DNA from: Candidatus Omnitrophota bacterium
Lineage (GTDB): Bacteria; Omnitrophota; Gorgyraeia; Gorgyraeales; Gorgyraeaceae
Length of the DNA stretch: 5,991 nt
Assembly: GCA_018817035.1 (NCBI GenBank)
Contig: JAHIUV010000196.1
Coordinates: 1-5,991, forward strand
Reading direction: 5' to 3'
In this document: in pieces, positions 1 to 5,991 of the stretch
How the letters are laid out: every line of letters begins with the position of its first letter
How positions within the stretch are numbered: position 1 is the first letter of the stretch
Notes under the pieces: generated by a model
What the model saw: the letters and a program-made list of their open reading frames with translations, nothing else
Database searches by the model: none
What the model was told of the DNA's origin: nothing
Position numbers and translations under genes: made by a program

Positions 1-677
1 TTAAAAGCATAATTTGAGGCAAGACAATCTATCATCCATATCTCGCCCCAGCCGCTCACAAGGCCCTGAATGCCTTTTTCCTTAAGCATTTTGTTGGCCT
101 CTAGAAATTCATCCCATGTCCTCGGCGGATTATCAGGGTCCCACCCCGCGCTTTTCAGCAAATCTTTATTATAAAGCATCTGGATATTCGTTGCGTCTAT
201 CGGCACGCCATATATACCGAGTTCGACACCATAACTATTTCCCTGCGCAAATTCATTAACCGCGAGGGCTTTACTGAAGAATCTTAATTTCCATGCGCTG
301 TTATCCTTGTTCATTTCTTCCGTAAGGTCAAATACATATCCGGCCTTTATAAAACTCGCGAAAACTCTTTTTTCTCCGAGTATCCCGAATATATCAGGCA
401 AAGTATCAGTCTGTGCGGAAGCTCTTATCTTTTGAGTATAAGCATCGGAAGGAGCGTAGAGTTCAAAATCTATTTTTATGCCGGCCTGTTTTTCGTATCT
501 TTTGGCCAGTTCCTGAAATGCAGCATCCCTGTCACTCATCCAGTGCCAAATTTTTACGACTTTTGGCGCGGTTTTGGCTTTAGAATTAGACGTACAGCCT
601 ATTAAAGAAACACTTAAAAAAACAACGAACGAACAAAACATAAAAAAAAGAAAATGTTTCTTATGCGGACAGTTCAT
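1..677 (-). CDS. ABC transporter extracellular solute-binding lipoprotein (family 1, sugar type), C-terminal half missing
   Basis: The first 225 residues are visible; the frame runs off the left edge. Family members are usually about 400-450 residues, so roughly half is present. The N-terminus is a lipoprotein signal: basic stretch HKKH (5-8), hydrophobic core F9-I26, then lipobox L-I-G-C with lipidated Cys28. A short polar linker follows, then the typical opening of the first lobe (KIWHWMSDRD, 42-51), the 'PDI' turn at 94-96, and the family 1 hinge region around residues 157-179 (GVPIDATN, then MLYNKDLLKSAGW). The conserved TWDEF stretch follows at 187-191. Known family role: it captures a sugar or similar solute outside the inner membrane and hands it to a permease/ATPase complex. 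The partner genes would lie beyond the left edge. The start is ATG at 677 because GGAGG sits just upstream; Met13 lacks such a site. The ligand cannot be read from this part. It lies 32 bp behind the PilZ gene, probably in one operon. Confidence 0.93.
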   Translation of the reverse strand, partial: MNCPHKKHFLFFMFCSFVVFLSVSLIGCTSNSKAKTAPKVVKIWHWMSDRDAAFQELAKRYEKQAGIKIDFELYAPSDAYTQKIRASAQTDTLPDIFGILGEKRVFASFIKAGYVFDLTEEMNKDNSAWKLRFFSKALAVNEFAQGNSYGVELGIYGVPIDATNIQMLYNKDLLKSAGWDPDNPPRTWDEFLEANKMLKEKGIQGLVSGWGEIWMIDCLASNYAF

Positions 678-688
678 CCCTCCTCCAC
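678..688 (-). promoter_or_regulatory. Ribosome binding site of the solute-binding protein gene
   Basis: Read on the minus strand, GTGGAGGAGGG directly precedes the ATG at 677. The GGAGG core (682-686) is 4 bases from the start codon. This fixes the N-terminus of the lipoprotein and lies wholly within the 32 bp gap after the PilZ stop codon, so translation starts independently of the upstream gene. Confidence 0.8.
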
Positions 689-709
689 TTTCTTTTCTAG
701 CGGTCAAAA

Positions 710-1045
710 TCAGTTGGCAATAAAAAGTCGATTTATATCTTCGTCGAACTCAAGCGCGATACCGTCTTTTGCCACCCTTATTACCCTTGCTTTCCCGGCA
801 ATACGAGAAAATGGAAAATCACGGCTCTCATCTTTAGGCACTGAAAGAGATATGTTCAACGTGTCTCCGGCATTCATATTCTTTATAGATATATCCCCGA
901 CGTATGCGCCGTTATAGCTCACATTGATCGTAACTCCTTCCTGAGCCTCCCATTTCTTCTCGTCACTAAGACGTTTGAGCTCAGTAGGAAGAGTCAAATC
1001 CAGCCTCTTAAATCTTCTCTTCTCTACAAAATCGCTTGTTCTCAT
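710..1045 (-). CDS. Stand-alone PilZ domain protein (predicted c-di-GMP receptor)
   Basis: A 111-residue cytoplasmic protein that is almost entirely one PilZ domain. Both c-di-GMP-binding motifs are visible: RxxxR as R10-R-F-K-R14, and [D/N]xSxxG as N41-V-S-Y-N-G46. The later strands fit the family, including GKARVIRV (84-91) and GIALEF (95-100). There is no signal peptide, membrane segment or second domain. Family knowledge: such small PilZ proteins bind cyclic di-GMP and act through protein partners, commonly on motility, secretion or exopolysaccharide. The partner here cannot be read from the sequence. A GTG two codons upstream (1051) is in frame, but the ribosome site points to ATG at 1045. 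The gene follows a near-ideal promoter and precedes a sugar-binding lipoprotein gene by 32 bp, suggesting co-transcription. Both motif sites are intact, so ligand binding is a reasonable expectation. Confidence 0.93.
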   Translation of the reverse strand: MRTSDFVEKRRFKRLDLTLPTELKRLSDEKKWEAQEGVTINVSYNGAYVGDISIKNMNAGDTLNISLSVPKDESRDFPFSRIAGKARVIRVAKDGIALEFDEDINRLFIAN

Positions 1046-1050
1046 TGCCA

Positions 1051-1058
1051 CCCCCTTT
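1051..1058 (-). promoter_or_regulatory. Ribosome binding site that decides the PilZ start
   Basis: On the minus strand the sequence is AAAGGGGG, followed by TGGCA and then ATG at 1045, a normal spacing of 5 bases. The alternative in-frame GTG (1051-1049) overlaps the end of this site, so it is an unlikely start. The ATG start shortens the protein by two residues, to 111. Confidence 0.7.
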
Positions 1059-1062
1059 CAAC

Positions 1063-1096
1063 GGTATTAATATTCATTTATTATATAGATAATACC
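1063..1096. repeat. Inverted repeat straddling the -10 box (possible operator)
   Basis: The arms GGTATTA (1063-1069) and TAATACC (1090-1096) are perfect 7-base inverted copies separated by 20 bases. The centre falls at 1079-1080, at the edge of the -10 hexamer. One arm lies in the promoter spacer and the other at about +5 to +11. That placement suits a dimeric repressor blocking RNA polymerase. The region is AT-rich, so chance is a real alternative, although the paired GG/CC ends make it a little less likely. Confidence 0.35.
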
Positions 1097-1108
1097 ACAT
1101 CTTGTCAA
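1080..1108 (-). promoter_or_regulatory. Consensus-perfect sigma70-type promoter of the pilZ/solute-binding operon
   Basis: On the minus strand, TTGACA (1108-1103) and TATAAT (1085-1080) are separated by exactly 17 bases; both hexamers match the consensus at every position. The predicted transcription start is near 1073 (an A), giving a leader of about 28 bases before the PilZ ATG at 1045. Sequence upstream of the -35 box is rich in A-runs, possibly an UP-like element. It lies in the only intergenic gap of useful size and points toward pilZ. The hexamer match is seen directly; promoter activity and the assumption that this organism's main sigma factor reads this consensus are inference. Confidence 0.8.
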
Positions 1109-1142
1109 TTTTTAAAATGTTTTTTATTTTGTTTCTTTATAG

Positions 1143-1163
1143 TTTTTAGCGTAGCCCTAAAAA
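1143..1163 (-). terminator. Weak hairpin after the giant gene, doubtful terminator
   Basis: Three bases after the giant gene's stop codon the minus strand reads TTTTTAG, a 7-base loop, then CTAAAAA: a perfect 7 bp stem with one G:C pair. No T-run follows on the transcript side, so this is not a classical intrinsic terminator. It may only slow read-through or protect the 3' end. No better terminator is visible between the giant gene and pilZ. Confidence 0.2.
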
Positions 1164-1166
1164 TCT

Positions 1167-4100
1167 TTATAAATTAGTCCTGAGAATCCGTAATGCTTCC
1201 ATCGATTGTTTTCCGCCAGAAACAAAGTTTTTTTCTTCATTGCTGCGAACTATATCTTCTATGATATTGTCCAGTAAAGTCCCGGTTCCTGTGCGACCTG
1301 GATCTGTTATTCTTTTTTGCAGTTTCTTAGCTTCTTTGCGAAATTTCCACACAAGATAGCGCCTTTTCACGCGGTACTGGCTTATACTGCCTTTGAACCT
1401 AAAAATTGAAAAAGGGTTTTTTACAGCAGTAAGGTAGGATTTACGCCATTTCTGGATTTTATAGGCAGGTGCGGATATAGCTAAGGCCAGCAGAGCAGGA
1501 TATTCCTTGATAACCTCGTACAGGAGTCTGGGTATATATACAACTCTCCTTGTAAGGCCATAATCCGGAATAAGCGTCTCCCTTGATACCTTCTCCAGCT
1601 CAATGGTTACAATGTTCAGATACCTTTTTATGAATTCAGCCAGCGGAGGACTGTGGCTTTTAATTATATCAAGTGCCGGAGCAATATATTCAGCCTCTGT
1701 CTTTCTCGCGTCCAGATAACTTTCTTCTGCAGGTACAATCTTTTTCTGTTTGATAGCCCCAAATATACGTATCTTCTTCTTCTTGCGAATCGCCTCTTGC
1801 AAGGCCTTGTCTTCACTGGACAGGATCAGCTCTTCTCTGTGCCTGACCTTCATTATAAGCTTCCTTAGCATTTCCTTTGTTCCTTCCACCATAGTTGCGG
1901 AAACAGGATAATCTATATTATCATCATAAACCTCAAACATGGGCTTGTCTGCTGCCATTGGCTGATCGCCTATGGTAAGTATCCTGTGGTGCGGTACCCT
2001 GTGGAAAAGCCTGTCCTCCGTCCAGTATACAAATCTCTCTACTGCCCTAGCCTTATTAACATCCTCAAGGACGATATCTATTGATGTCTTCCCCTTCGCC
2101 TCTGCCTTCAGGGGTAAACTTTCTCCCTTGAATAATCTGTTTAATTCCACTGCTATTTCTTTTCGTCTATCCCCGCCCACTGGATATTCCCAGTACCCGT
2201 TTTCACCTTTTGACGCATCTCTCATATAATAGACTGTAAGCTGTGTGCCTCGCCTGTCAAGCTGTATATGGCCCGGCACCTTTACGCCTTTAGACTCTTC
2301 CAGTTCTCCCAGTTCGAAACTTTTGAGAACTTCCTTTATTAACTCCCCTGCTCTGTCTTCATATTTACTGAACTTCTCTCTTACAGAATAGACCTCTTTT
2401 CTCTTACCCAATGCGTCATATGTATAATCTGAGGAACCTCCTGTGTCGCTTATATAAAAATATCTCCAGAGTGCGAAGTCTATATGATCGATAAATCGTT
2501 CTTCCACCTTGTCTATATTGGAACCCGTGACAATACCTATATAAAATTTTATTCCTCTCTTTTCGTGATAACGCAGGATATATTCGATATATTCCTTCAT
2601 TTCAGGATCCACTATGCTGTCTGCCTTGACAAGCGTATCGTCAAAATCAGCTACTATTATATTATATCCGAAGGGACATGCGACCTCATCCCTGAAACCG
2701 GTCATGTCAGGATACATATCAAGCGCCATATCGAACATCCTGCGTCTTTTTCCGATAAACTTCTTCATTTCATCCATAACACGCCTGATTTCGACATCCG
2801 TTGTAGACTGGAGAGAAATAAATTTTTGCCTATTGCTCCCTCTAGTGATATTCACCCCTTTTTCTACATAGACCCTTATAATATCAGGCTTGGAAGGCGG
2901 GATATAGAACATAACTATTGACCCGTCATGAAGATAAAAGCTTATGTCATGAGACCCTATAACTTCCACGCGGTCTATTCTGTATTTGCTATTCAGATAG
3001 ACTTTTTTATGTTGTCGCGTGACCCTCTTATCTATATCAAGGATCTTGTCCCATACCTTGTTGGCCTGTCTTTCACTTATGAAACGGAATTCCTCGGAGA
3101 TATTGCCATAATATTTTCCAATTACGCGATAAATGTCGTTAAGAGCCTCCGGGGTATTTTTGTTGTTAGCTTTTGCCATTGTCGTAGCCCATATCCCCAG
3201 AAGAGCCATCTCTATGCCGTCCCTTTCGTATCCTATGAATGTCCCTCCGTAGAAACCACCCATCAGAAAGCAAAATAGGTTATCATTATTAAATAATCTT
3301 TTCAGGTCGCGACGGAACTTTGCGATATACTTAAACCCAAGCGGAACGTCTTCAGTCTGTATACCATAAAACTTCGCGATGGCCTTGAGCATATTAGTGG
3401 CCACAGTGGGTTTTATGAGGAAAGCCCTGTTTTTTTGCGGGAGGTTTCCGTTCTTTTCCATCTCTGCCATAACACTTGCGAAAATAAAAGACGCCTGCTG
3501 ATTACTTGTAAGTTCAAGCCACTCACCCGTAAGATTTCGGACCTTCATCACTGCCATCAAGGCCTCAGTATCAAACCCGATGATCAAGTCAGCTTTGACC
3601 TCATTAGCAAACGCTTCAGCGTTTTTAAGATTCTCTCCCATGGGCCTAAGGTCTTTTACTCCCTTAAATTTTCCGTCTGGTTTCAGATGCTCTTCGACAA
3701 AATAGAGCTTCAATCCATACTTCCTGTAACGGGCCGCGATTTCCTCTAAGATCCTGCCTGAGGCACCATACAGAGTTTCACATACCACCTTTACCGGCCT
3801 GCCTTCTTCTTCCAGTATCTTAAGCATCCTTGTAAAATGCTCATTATCAACGGGCAAATTCTCAAAGAGATTATAAATATAACGCTGTCTTATATCATAT
3901 TTATAATCGTTGGCGTCTCTTCCCGGGTAAACCGGTTCAACGCCATTTGCATCCTTCACATCCGCCATCCCTATATACATATTTATATCCTTTAGCGTTT
4001 CTAATATCTCATCGTCCGCGAGCCGGCCACTGTCCCCTATAACTCTTATGCCATTACACTCTTTATCATACTGGCTTGAGCCTATGTAAATACCAAATGC

Positions 4101-5991
4101 CGCGTTAAGCTCATTGACCCCAAAGCTACATACGGCAAGCGGTTCCGCCTCCTTGTTTAAATATACTTTTATGCCGTTGGCGAGAAGTACGTCACTGAAA
4201 GCCTTCGCGAAATCCCGAGAATTATTTCTTGTATCAAATCCTACAACGACACCTTTCTTTATTAAAGAATCCGCCTCGTGTAAACTTTTCAGGTAAACGG
4301 TGAAAGCCTGGGCAGCCATCTTTACCGTATATACATTCATACGGTTGGTACCGATTGTTTCCATAAATCCACGCATACCTGAGGGGCTTTCGAAACCGAG
4401 TTTTCCAGAAAATAGTTCGCTGATCTTCTGTGAGTCACCTATCCTAACAAGTTCTTCTACTTTTTTGTGCACATCCTTATAGTAAGGTTTTAAGAGCCAT
4501 TCAAATATACGCTCATCAATCTGGTTATTGCCGGCAAGATCATCCGCTGCAATGTCCTCATGAGAAGGGCCTCTCGATGACTTAATATACTTCCTCATGC
4601 CCCAATATATTAAACCTACGGCAGCCACTAAAAACACGCTTATTAAAGTAGGGTCAGGAAGAATATACGATTTTAATGAACTATCTGTCCTCCTGCTATA
4701 TTTTCTCCTCAGGGCATATATATTGTCAATCGCGCCTTTCTTCAATAAAGAAATAACCCTATTCGTCAAAAGATCTTTTGCCAATACCCATTCTGTCTCA
4801 TGCTTGATTCCTGAAAAATCCCTCCAGCTCATAGAATAAACCTGCTTTTCATTTTCCCATATATAGTCCTGTAATATTTTAGTTTTGTGGTAGCTATGAT
4901 ACTGGCTGTATACGCTGGCGCGTCCTTTTGCGCCTTTATTCCAGATTTCCTTAAAGTGTTTTATGGGTTCCCCGCTGAAATTCGAAAGTATCCTGAATGT
5001 ATCCCCGGCAGAAGGAGATGACCAGTAGGATAGTTTTCCGCTATCATCACGCGCAAGAAAATCCTTACCCGGAACCTTTTCTTTATAGTCTATCCTTATC
5101 ACTGATTTTGGCTTTAATACATTTATCCCGAACCTGTCGCGCCTGGTAAGCATGCAGATATGATCCCTCGCCTCCTCAGGCACTTTTTCTCCCCAATAAA
5201 ACCTCGGGGTAAACATCAACTCTCTCAATAATCCTGACTCCTCGACATTTAAATTATCTCCCTTAGCGATACCATCTATTAACTTCCATTTTCTGTATTC
5301 GGATAAACTGTCAAAGTTTTTGTCCTTAGCGTATACAAGAGCTTTTAGTTCTTTTATCTTCTTGTCTTTTATAACCTCATATATAAAATCAATGTCAGGC
5401 GGACTTCTTTCACCTCTTGAGAACCATATAGTATAAAACTGAACTATCTTATCATGCAATCCGGCATAAGAACCTTTGCCTTTATTCCACTTCTCAAACT
5501 CTTCACTGATCATAGCCAGGAATTGTCCATCGTGCTTTTCATTTTTCTTAATGCTGGCTAACTTGATATGTTTGACCTGTCTTTTAAGTCTTATTTCCAG
5601 CGTATTTGCCTGTTTAAAGAGCTCATTGATATAGCTATGAAGCTCTCCACGTGCGATTATCAAGTTTTTCAATGATCCATCACTATTCCTTGACTTTATA
5701 TCCTCTATCACTGAAATAATGATTCTTTTCGCGTCCTTCTTCTCTTCTCTCTTTGAACCTTTTAACCTGCGAGCTAAACTTTCAAGCAGCAGTAATGCTT
5801 GATCAAAATCTTTATTTTTTATCTTAAAAGACGCTTTATTTATATCAGCCGTGACCGAGGAAAGATACGCTATCTGAGATTCTATAGAGTCTATTTTATG
5901 TATCACCTGCCTGATATGCTTTGGATAAAGCCTGTCCCCCATATAATCAACCACAAAATGCCTAAGCCATTCATCCTCATATTTATGATAA
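1167..5991 (-). CDS. Giant membrane-anchored multidomain protein: degenerate phosphohexomutase domain plus HAD-IIB phosphatase domain; start outside window
   Basis: At least 1607 residues; the frame is open to the right edge, so the N-terminus is missing. Residues here are numbered from the in-frame GTG at 5954, used only as a reference. Order: helical, charged region (about 10-140); unrecognised region (about 145-430); probable membrane segment (435-453); complete alpha-D-phosphohexomutase fold (about 519-1032); HAD type IIB domain (about 1096-1370); unrecognised basic tail (1371-1595) with clusters such as KKKK (1391-1394) and VKRR (1529-1532). The phosphohexomutase part has lost most catalytic motifs, whereas the HAD part keeps all four. 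Hence any chemistry is likely dephosphorylation or phosphotransfer on a sugar phosphate or similar by the HAD domain, with the first fold as scaffold or ligand sensor. That is inference; substrate and pathway are unknown. No internal frameshift is seen. It may be part of an even larger protein or of an upstream operon. A promoter and ribosome site lie outside the window. Confidence 0.88.
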   Translation of the reverse strand, partial: YHKYEDEWLRHFVVDYMGDRLYPKHIRQVIHKIDSIESQIAYLSSVTADINKASFKIKNKDFDQALLLLESLARRLKGSKREEKKDAKRIIISVIEDIKSRNSDGSLKNLIIARGELHSYINELFKQANTLEIRLKRQVKHIKLASIKKNEKHDGQFLAMISEEFEKWNKGKGSYAGLHDKIVQFYTIWFSRGERSPPDIDFIYEVIKDKKIKELKALVYAKDKNFDSLSEYRKWKLIDGIAKGDNLNVEESGLLRELMFTPRFYWGEKVPEEARDHICMLTRRDRFGINVLKPKSVIRIDYKEKVPGKDFLARDDSGKLSYWSSPSAGDTFRILSNFSGEPIKHFKEIWNKGAKGRASVYSQYHSYHKTKILQDYIWENEKQVYSMSWRDFSGIKHETEWVLAKDLLTNRVISLLKKGAIDNIYALRRKYSRRTDSSLKSYILPDPTLISVFLVAAVGLIYWGMRKYIKSSRGPSHEDIAADDLAGNNQIDERIFEWLLKPYYKDVHKKVEELVRIGDSQKISELFSGKLGFESPSGMRGFMETIGTNRMNVYTVKMAAQAFTVYLKSLHEADSLIKKGVVVGFDTRNNSRDFAKAFSDVLLANGIKVYLNKEAEPLAVCSFGVNELNAAFGIYIGSSQYDKECNGIRVIGDSGRLADDEILETLKDINMYIGMADVKDANGVEPVYPGRDANDYKYDIRQRYIYNLFENLPVDNEHFTRMLKILEEEGRPVKVVCETLYGASGRILEEIAARYRKYGLKLYFVEEHLKPDGKFKGVKDLRPMGENLKNAEAFANEVKADLIIGFDTEALMAVMKVRNLTGEWLELTSNQQASFIFASVMAEMEKNGNLPQKNRAFLIKPTVATNMLKAIAKFYGIQTEDVPLGFKYIAKFRRDLKRLFNNDNLFCFLMGGFYGGTFIGYERDGIEMALLGIWATTMAKANNKNTPEALNDIYRVIGKYYGNISEEFRFISERQANKVWDKILDIDKRVTRQHKKVYLNSKYRIDRVEVIGSHDISFYLHDGSIVMFYIPPSKPDIIRVYVEKGVNITRGSNRQKFISLQSTTDVEIRRVMDEMKKFIGKRRRMFDMALDMYPDMTGFRDEVACPFGYNIIVADFDDTLVKADSIVDPEMKEYIEYILRYHEKRGIKFYIGIVTGSNIDKVEERFIDHIDFALWRYFYISDTGGSSDYTYDALGKRKEVYSVREKFSKYEDRAGELIKEVLKSFELGELEESKGVKVPGHIQLDRRGTQLTVYYMRDASKGENGYWEYPVGGDRRKEIAVELNRLFKGESLPLKAEAKGKTSIDIVLEDVNKARAVERFVYWTEDRLFHRVPHHRILTIGDQPMAADKPMFEVYDDNIDYPVSATMVEGTKEMLRKLIMKVRHREELILSSEDKALQEAIRKKKKIRIFGAIKQKKIVPAEESYLDARKTEAEYIAPALDIIKSHSPPLAEFIKRYLNIVTIELEKVSRETLIPDYGLTRRVVYIPRLLYEVIKEYPALLALAISAPAYKIQKWRKSYLTAVKNPFSIFRFKGSISQYRVKRRYLVWKFRKEAKKLQKRITDPGRTGTGTLLDNIIEDIVRSNEEKNFVSGGKQSMEALRILRTNL
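1845..2669 (-). other. HAD type IIB hydrolase domain with intact motifs, within the giant protein
   Basis: Residues 1096-1370. Motif I is ADFDDTL with nucleophile Asp1103 and general acid Asp1105. Motif II is Thr1143 in IVTGS. Motif III is Lys1301 in VNKARAVE. Motif IV is GDQPMAAD with Asp1330 and Asp1336. The 158 residues between motifs II and III hold the cap, which marks the C2 type, and the TSIDIVLEDVNK stretch before motif III resembles the Cof/eukaryotic-phosphomannomutase/sugar-phosphatase group. Known chemistry of the family: Mg-dependent transfer of phosphate to Asp, then to water or another hydroxyl. Likely substrates are phosphorylated sugars, but the cap gives no specific answer. 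Confidence 0.85.
2859..4400 (-). other. Alpha-D-phosphohexomutase (PGM/PMM) fold with ruined active site, within the giant protein
   Basis: Residues 519-1032 follow the phosphoglucomutase/phosphomannomutase pattern through all four subdomains. Retained landmarks: SGMRG (525-529), TNRMN (536-540) with YTV (542-544), VVVGFDTRNNS (569-579), NGIRV (634-638), LTSNQ (815-819), GFKYI (873-877), RDGI (911-914), and the closing IRVYVE (1026-1031). The spacing to NG puts Ser627 on the catalytic phosphoserine, but the His-Asn-Pro that should follow is Gln-Tyr-Asp. The metal loop DxDxDR reads D795-T-E-A-L-M800, losing the third Asp and the Arg. The sugar loop Glu-Glu-Ser is missing near 899-903. The phosphate loop RPSGTEP reads IPPSKPD (1018-1024). 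Overall the scaffold looks closest to the PgcA-type branch. Fold assignment is strong; loss of mutase activity is a strong inference. Confidence 0.85.
4596..4652 (-). other. Probable single transmembrane segment of the giant protein
   Basis: Residues 435-453 (numbered from GTG 5954) form one uncharged hydrophobic run, with the core LISVFLVAAVGLIYWGM. It is bounded by ILPDP before and RKYIKSSR after. Basic residues occur on both sides (RRKYSRR at 416-422; RKYIK at 454-458), so the positive-inside rule does not settle the orientation. The downstream enzyme folds would normally be cytoplasmic. It is the only convincing membrane span in the visible protein. Confidence 0.7.

Noticed and set aside
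654..917. Plus-strand open frame of 87 codons
   Set aside because: It crosses the start of the solute-binding gene and most of the PilZ gene in antisense. Both of these have clear family motifs and ribosome sites on the minus strand.
1049..1051. In-frame GTG as the PilZ start
   Set aside because: It overlaps the ribosome binding site; ATG at 1045 has proper spacing.
1143..1163. Strong intrinsic terminator between the giant gene and pilZ
   Set aside because: The stem is 7 bp with only one G:C pair and no T-run follows in the transcript direction, so it is kept only as a low-confidence entry.
1486..1497. Second membrane segment near the C-terminus of the giant protein (PALLALAISAPA)
   Set aside because: The hydrophobic run is only about 12 residues and is flanked by charged residues; it is more likely a buried helix.
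2484..2921. Plus-strand open frame of 145 codons
   Set aside because: It lies wholly antisense to the phosphohexomutase/HAD part of the giant gene, whose conserved motifs prove the coding strand. Its translation has no recognisable motif and there is no ribosome site.
2928..3749. Plus-strand open frames at 2928-3278 and 3435-3749
   Set aside because: Both are antisense to the well-conserved phosphohexomutase domain and look like complement shadows with irregular composition.
1..5991. CRISPR arrays, tRNA or rRNA genes, insertion sequences
   Set aside because: No spaced direct repeats, no cloverleaf-like sequence and no transposase-like frame or terminal repeats were seen on either strand.

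Overview
The window is about 40% GC by eye. It carries three genes, all on the minus strand and tightly packed, so transcription reads from high to low coordinates. It looks like a chromosomal piece of a Gram-negative-type bacterium: a lipoprotein signal peptide, a c-di-GMP-type PilZ protein and Shine-Dalgarno sites are all present. The very large multidomain protein, the small PilZ protein and the codon habits (many ATA, AGA and AGG codons) are reminiscent of uncultured lineages such as Omnitrophota. That assignment is inference only; no marker gene is present.

Layout, in transcription order. (1) 5991-1167 is a giant open frame of at least 1607 codons that is still open at the right edge, so its true start lies outside the window. 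It has a helical N-terminal region, one probable membrane segment, a full-length phosphoglucomutase/phosphomannomutase fold whose active-site motifs are mostly destroyed, a HAD type IIB phosphatase domain with all four motifs intact, and a basic C-terminal tail of unknown function. (2) 1046-1166 is an AT-rich spacer with a consensus-perfect sigma70-type promoter (TTGACA, 17 bp, TATAAT). An inverted repeat is laid over its -10 box. (3) 1045-710 encodes a 111-residue stand-alone PilZ protein with both c-di-GMP-binding motifs. (4) After 32 bp, 677-1 encodes the first 225 residues of a lipoprotein solute-binding protein of a carbohydrate-type ABC transporter, cut by the left edge.

The PilZ gene and the solute-binding gene probably form one operon driven by the strong promoter, which would couple a c-di-GMP receptor with sugar uptake. 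The giant gene is upstream on the same strand but seems transcriptionally separate or only linked by read-through. The most interesting object is the giant protein: a membrane-anchored fusion of a probably inactive alpha-phosphohexomutase scaffold to an apparently active HAD phosphatase.

I saw no tRNA, rRNA, CRISPR, insertion sequence or plus-strand gene.
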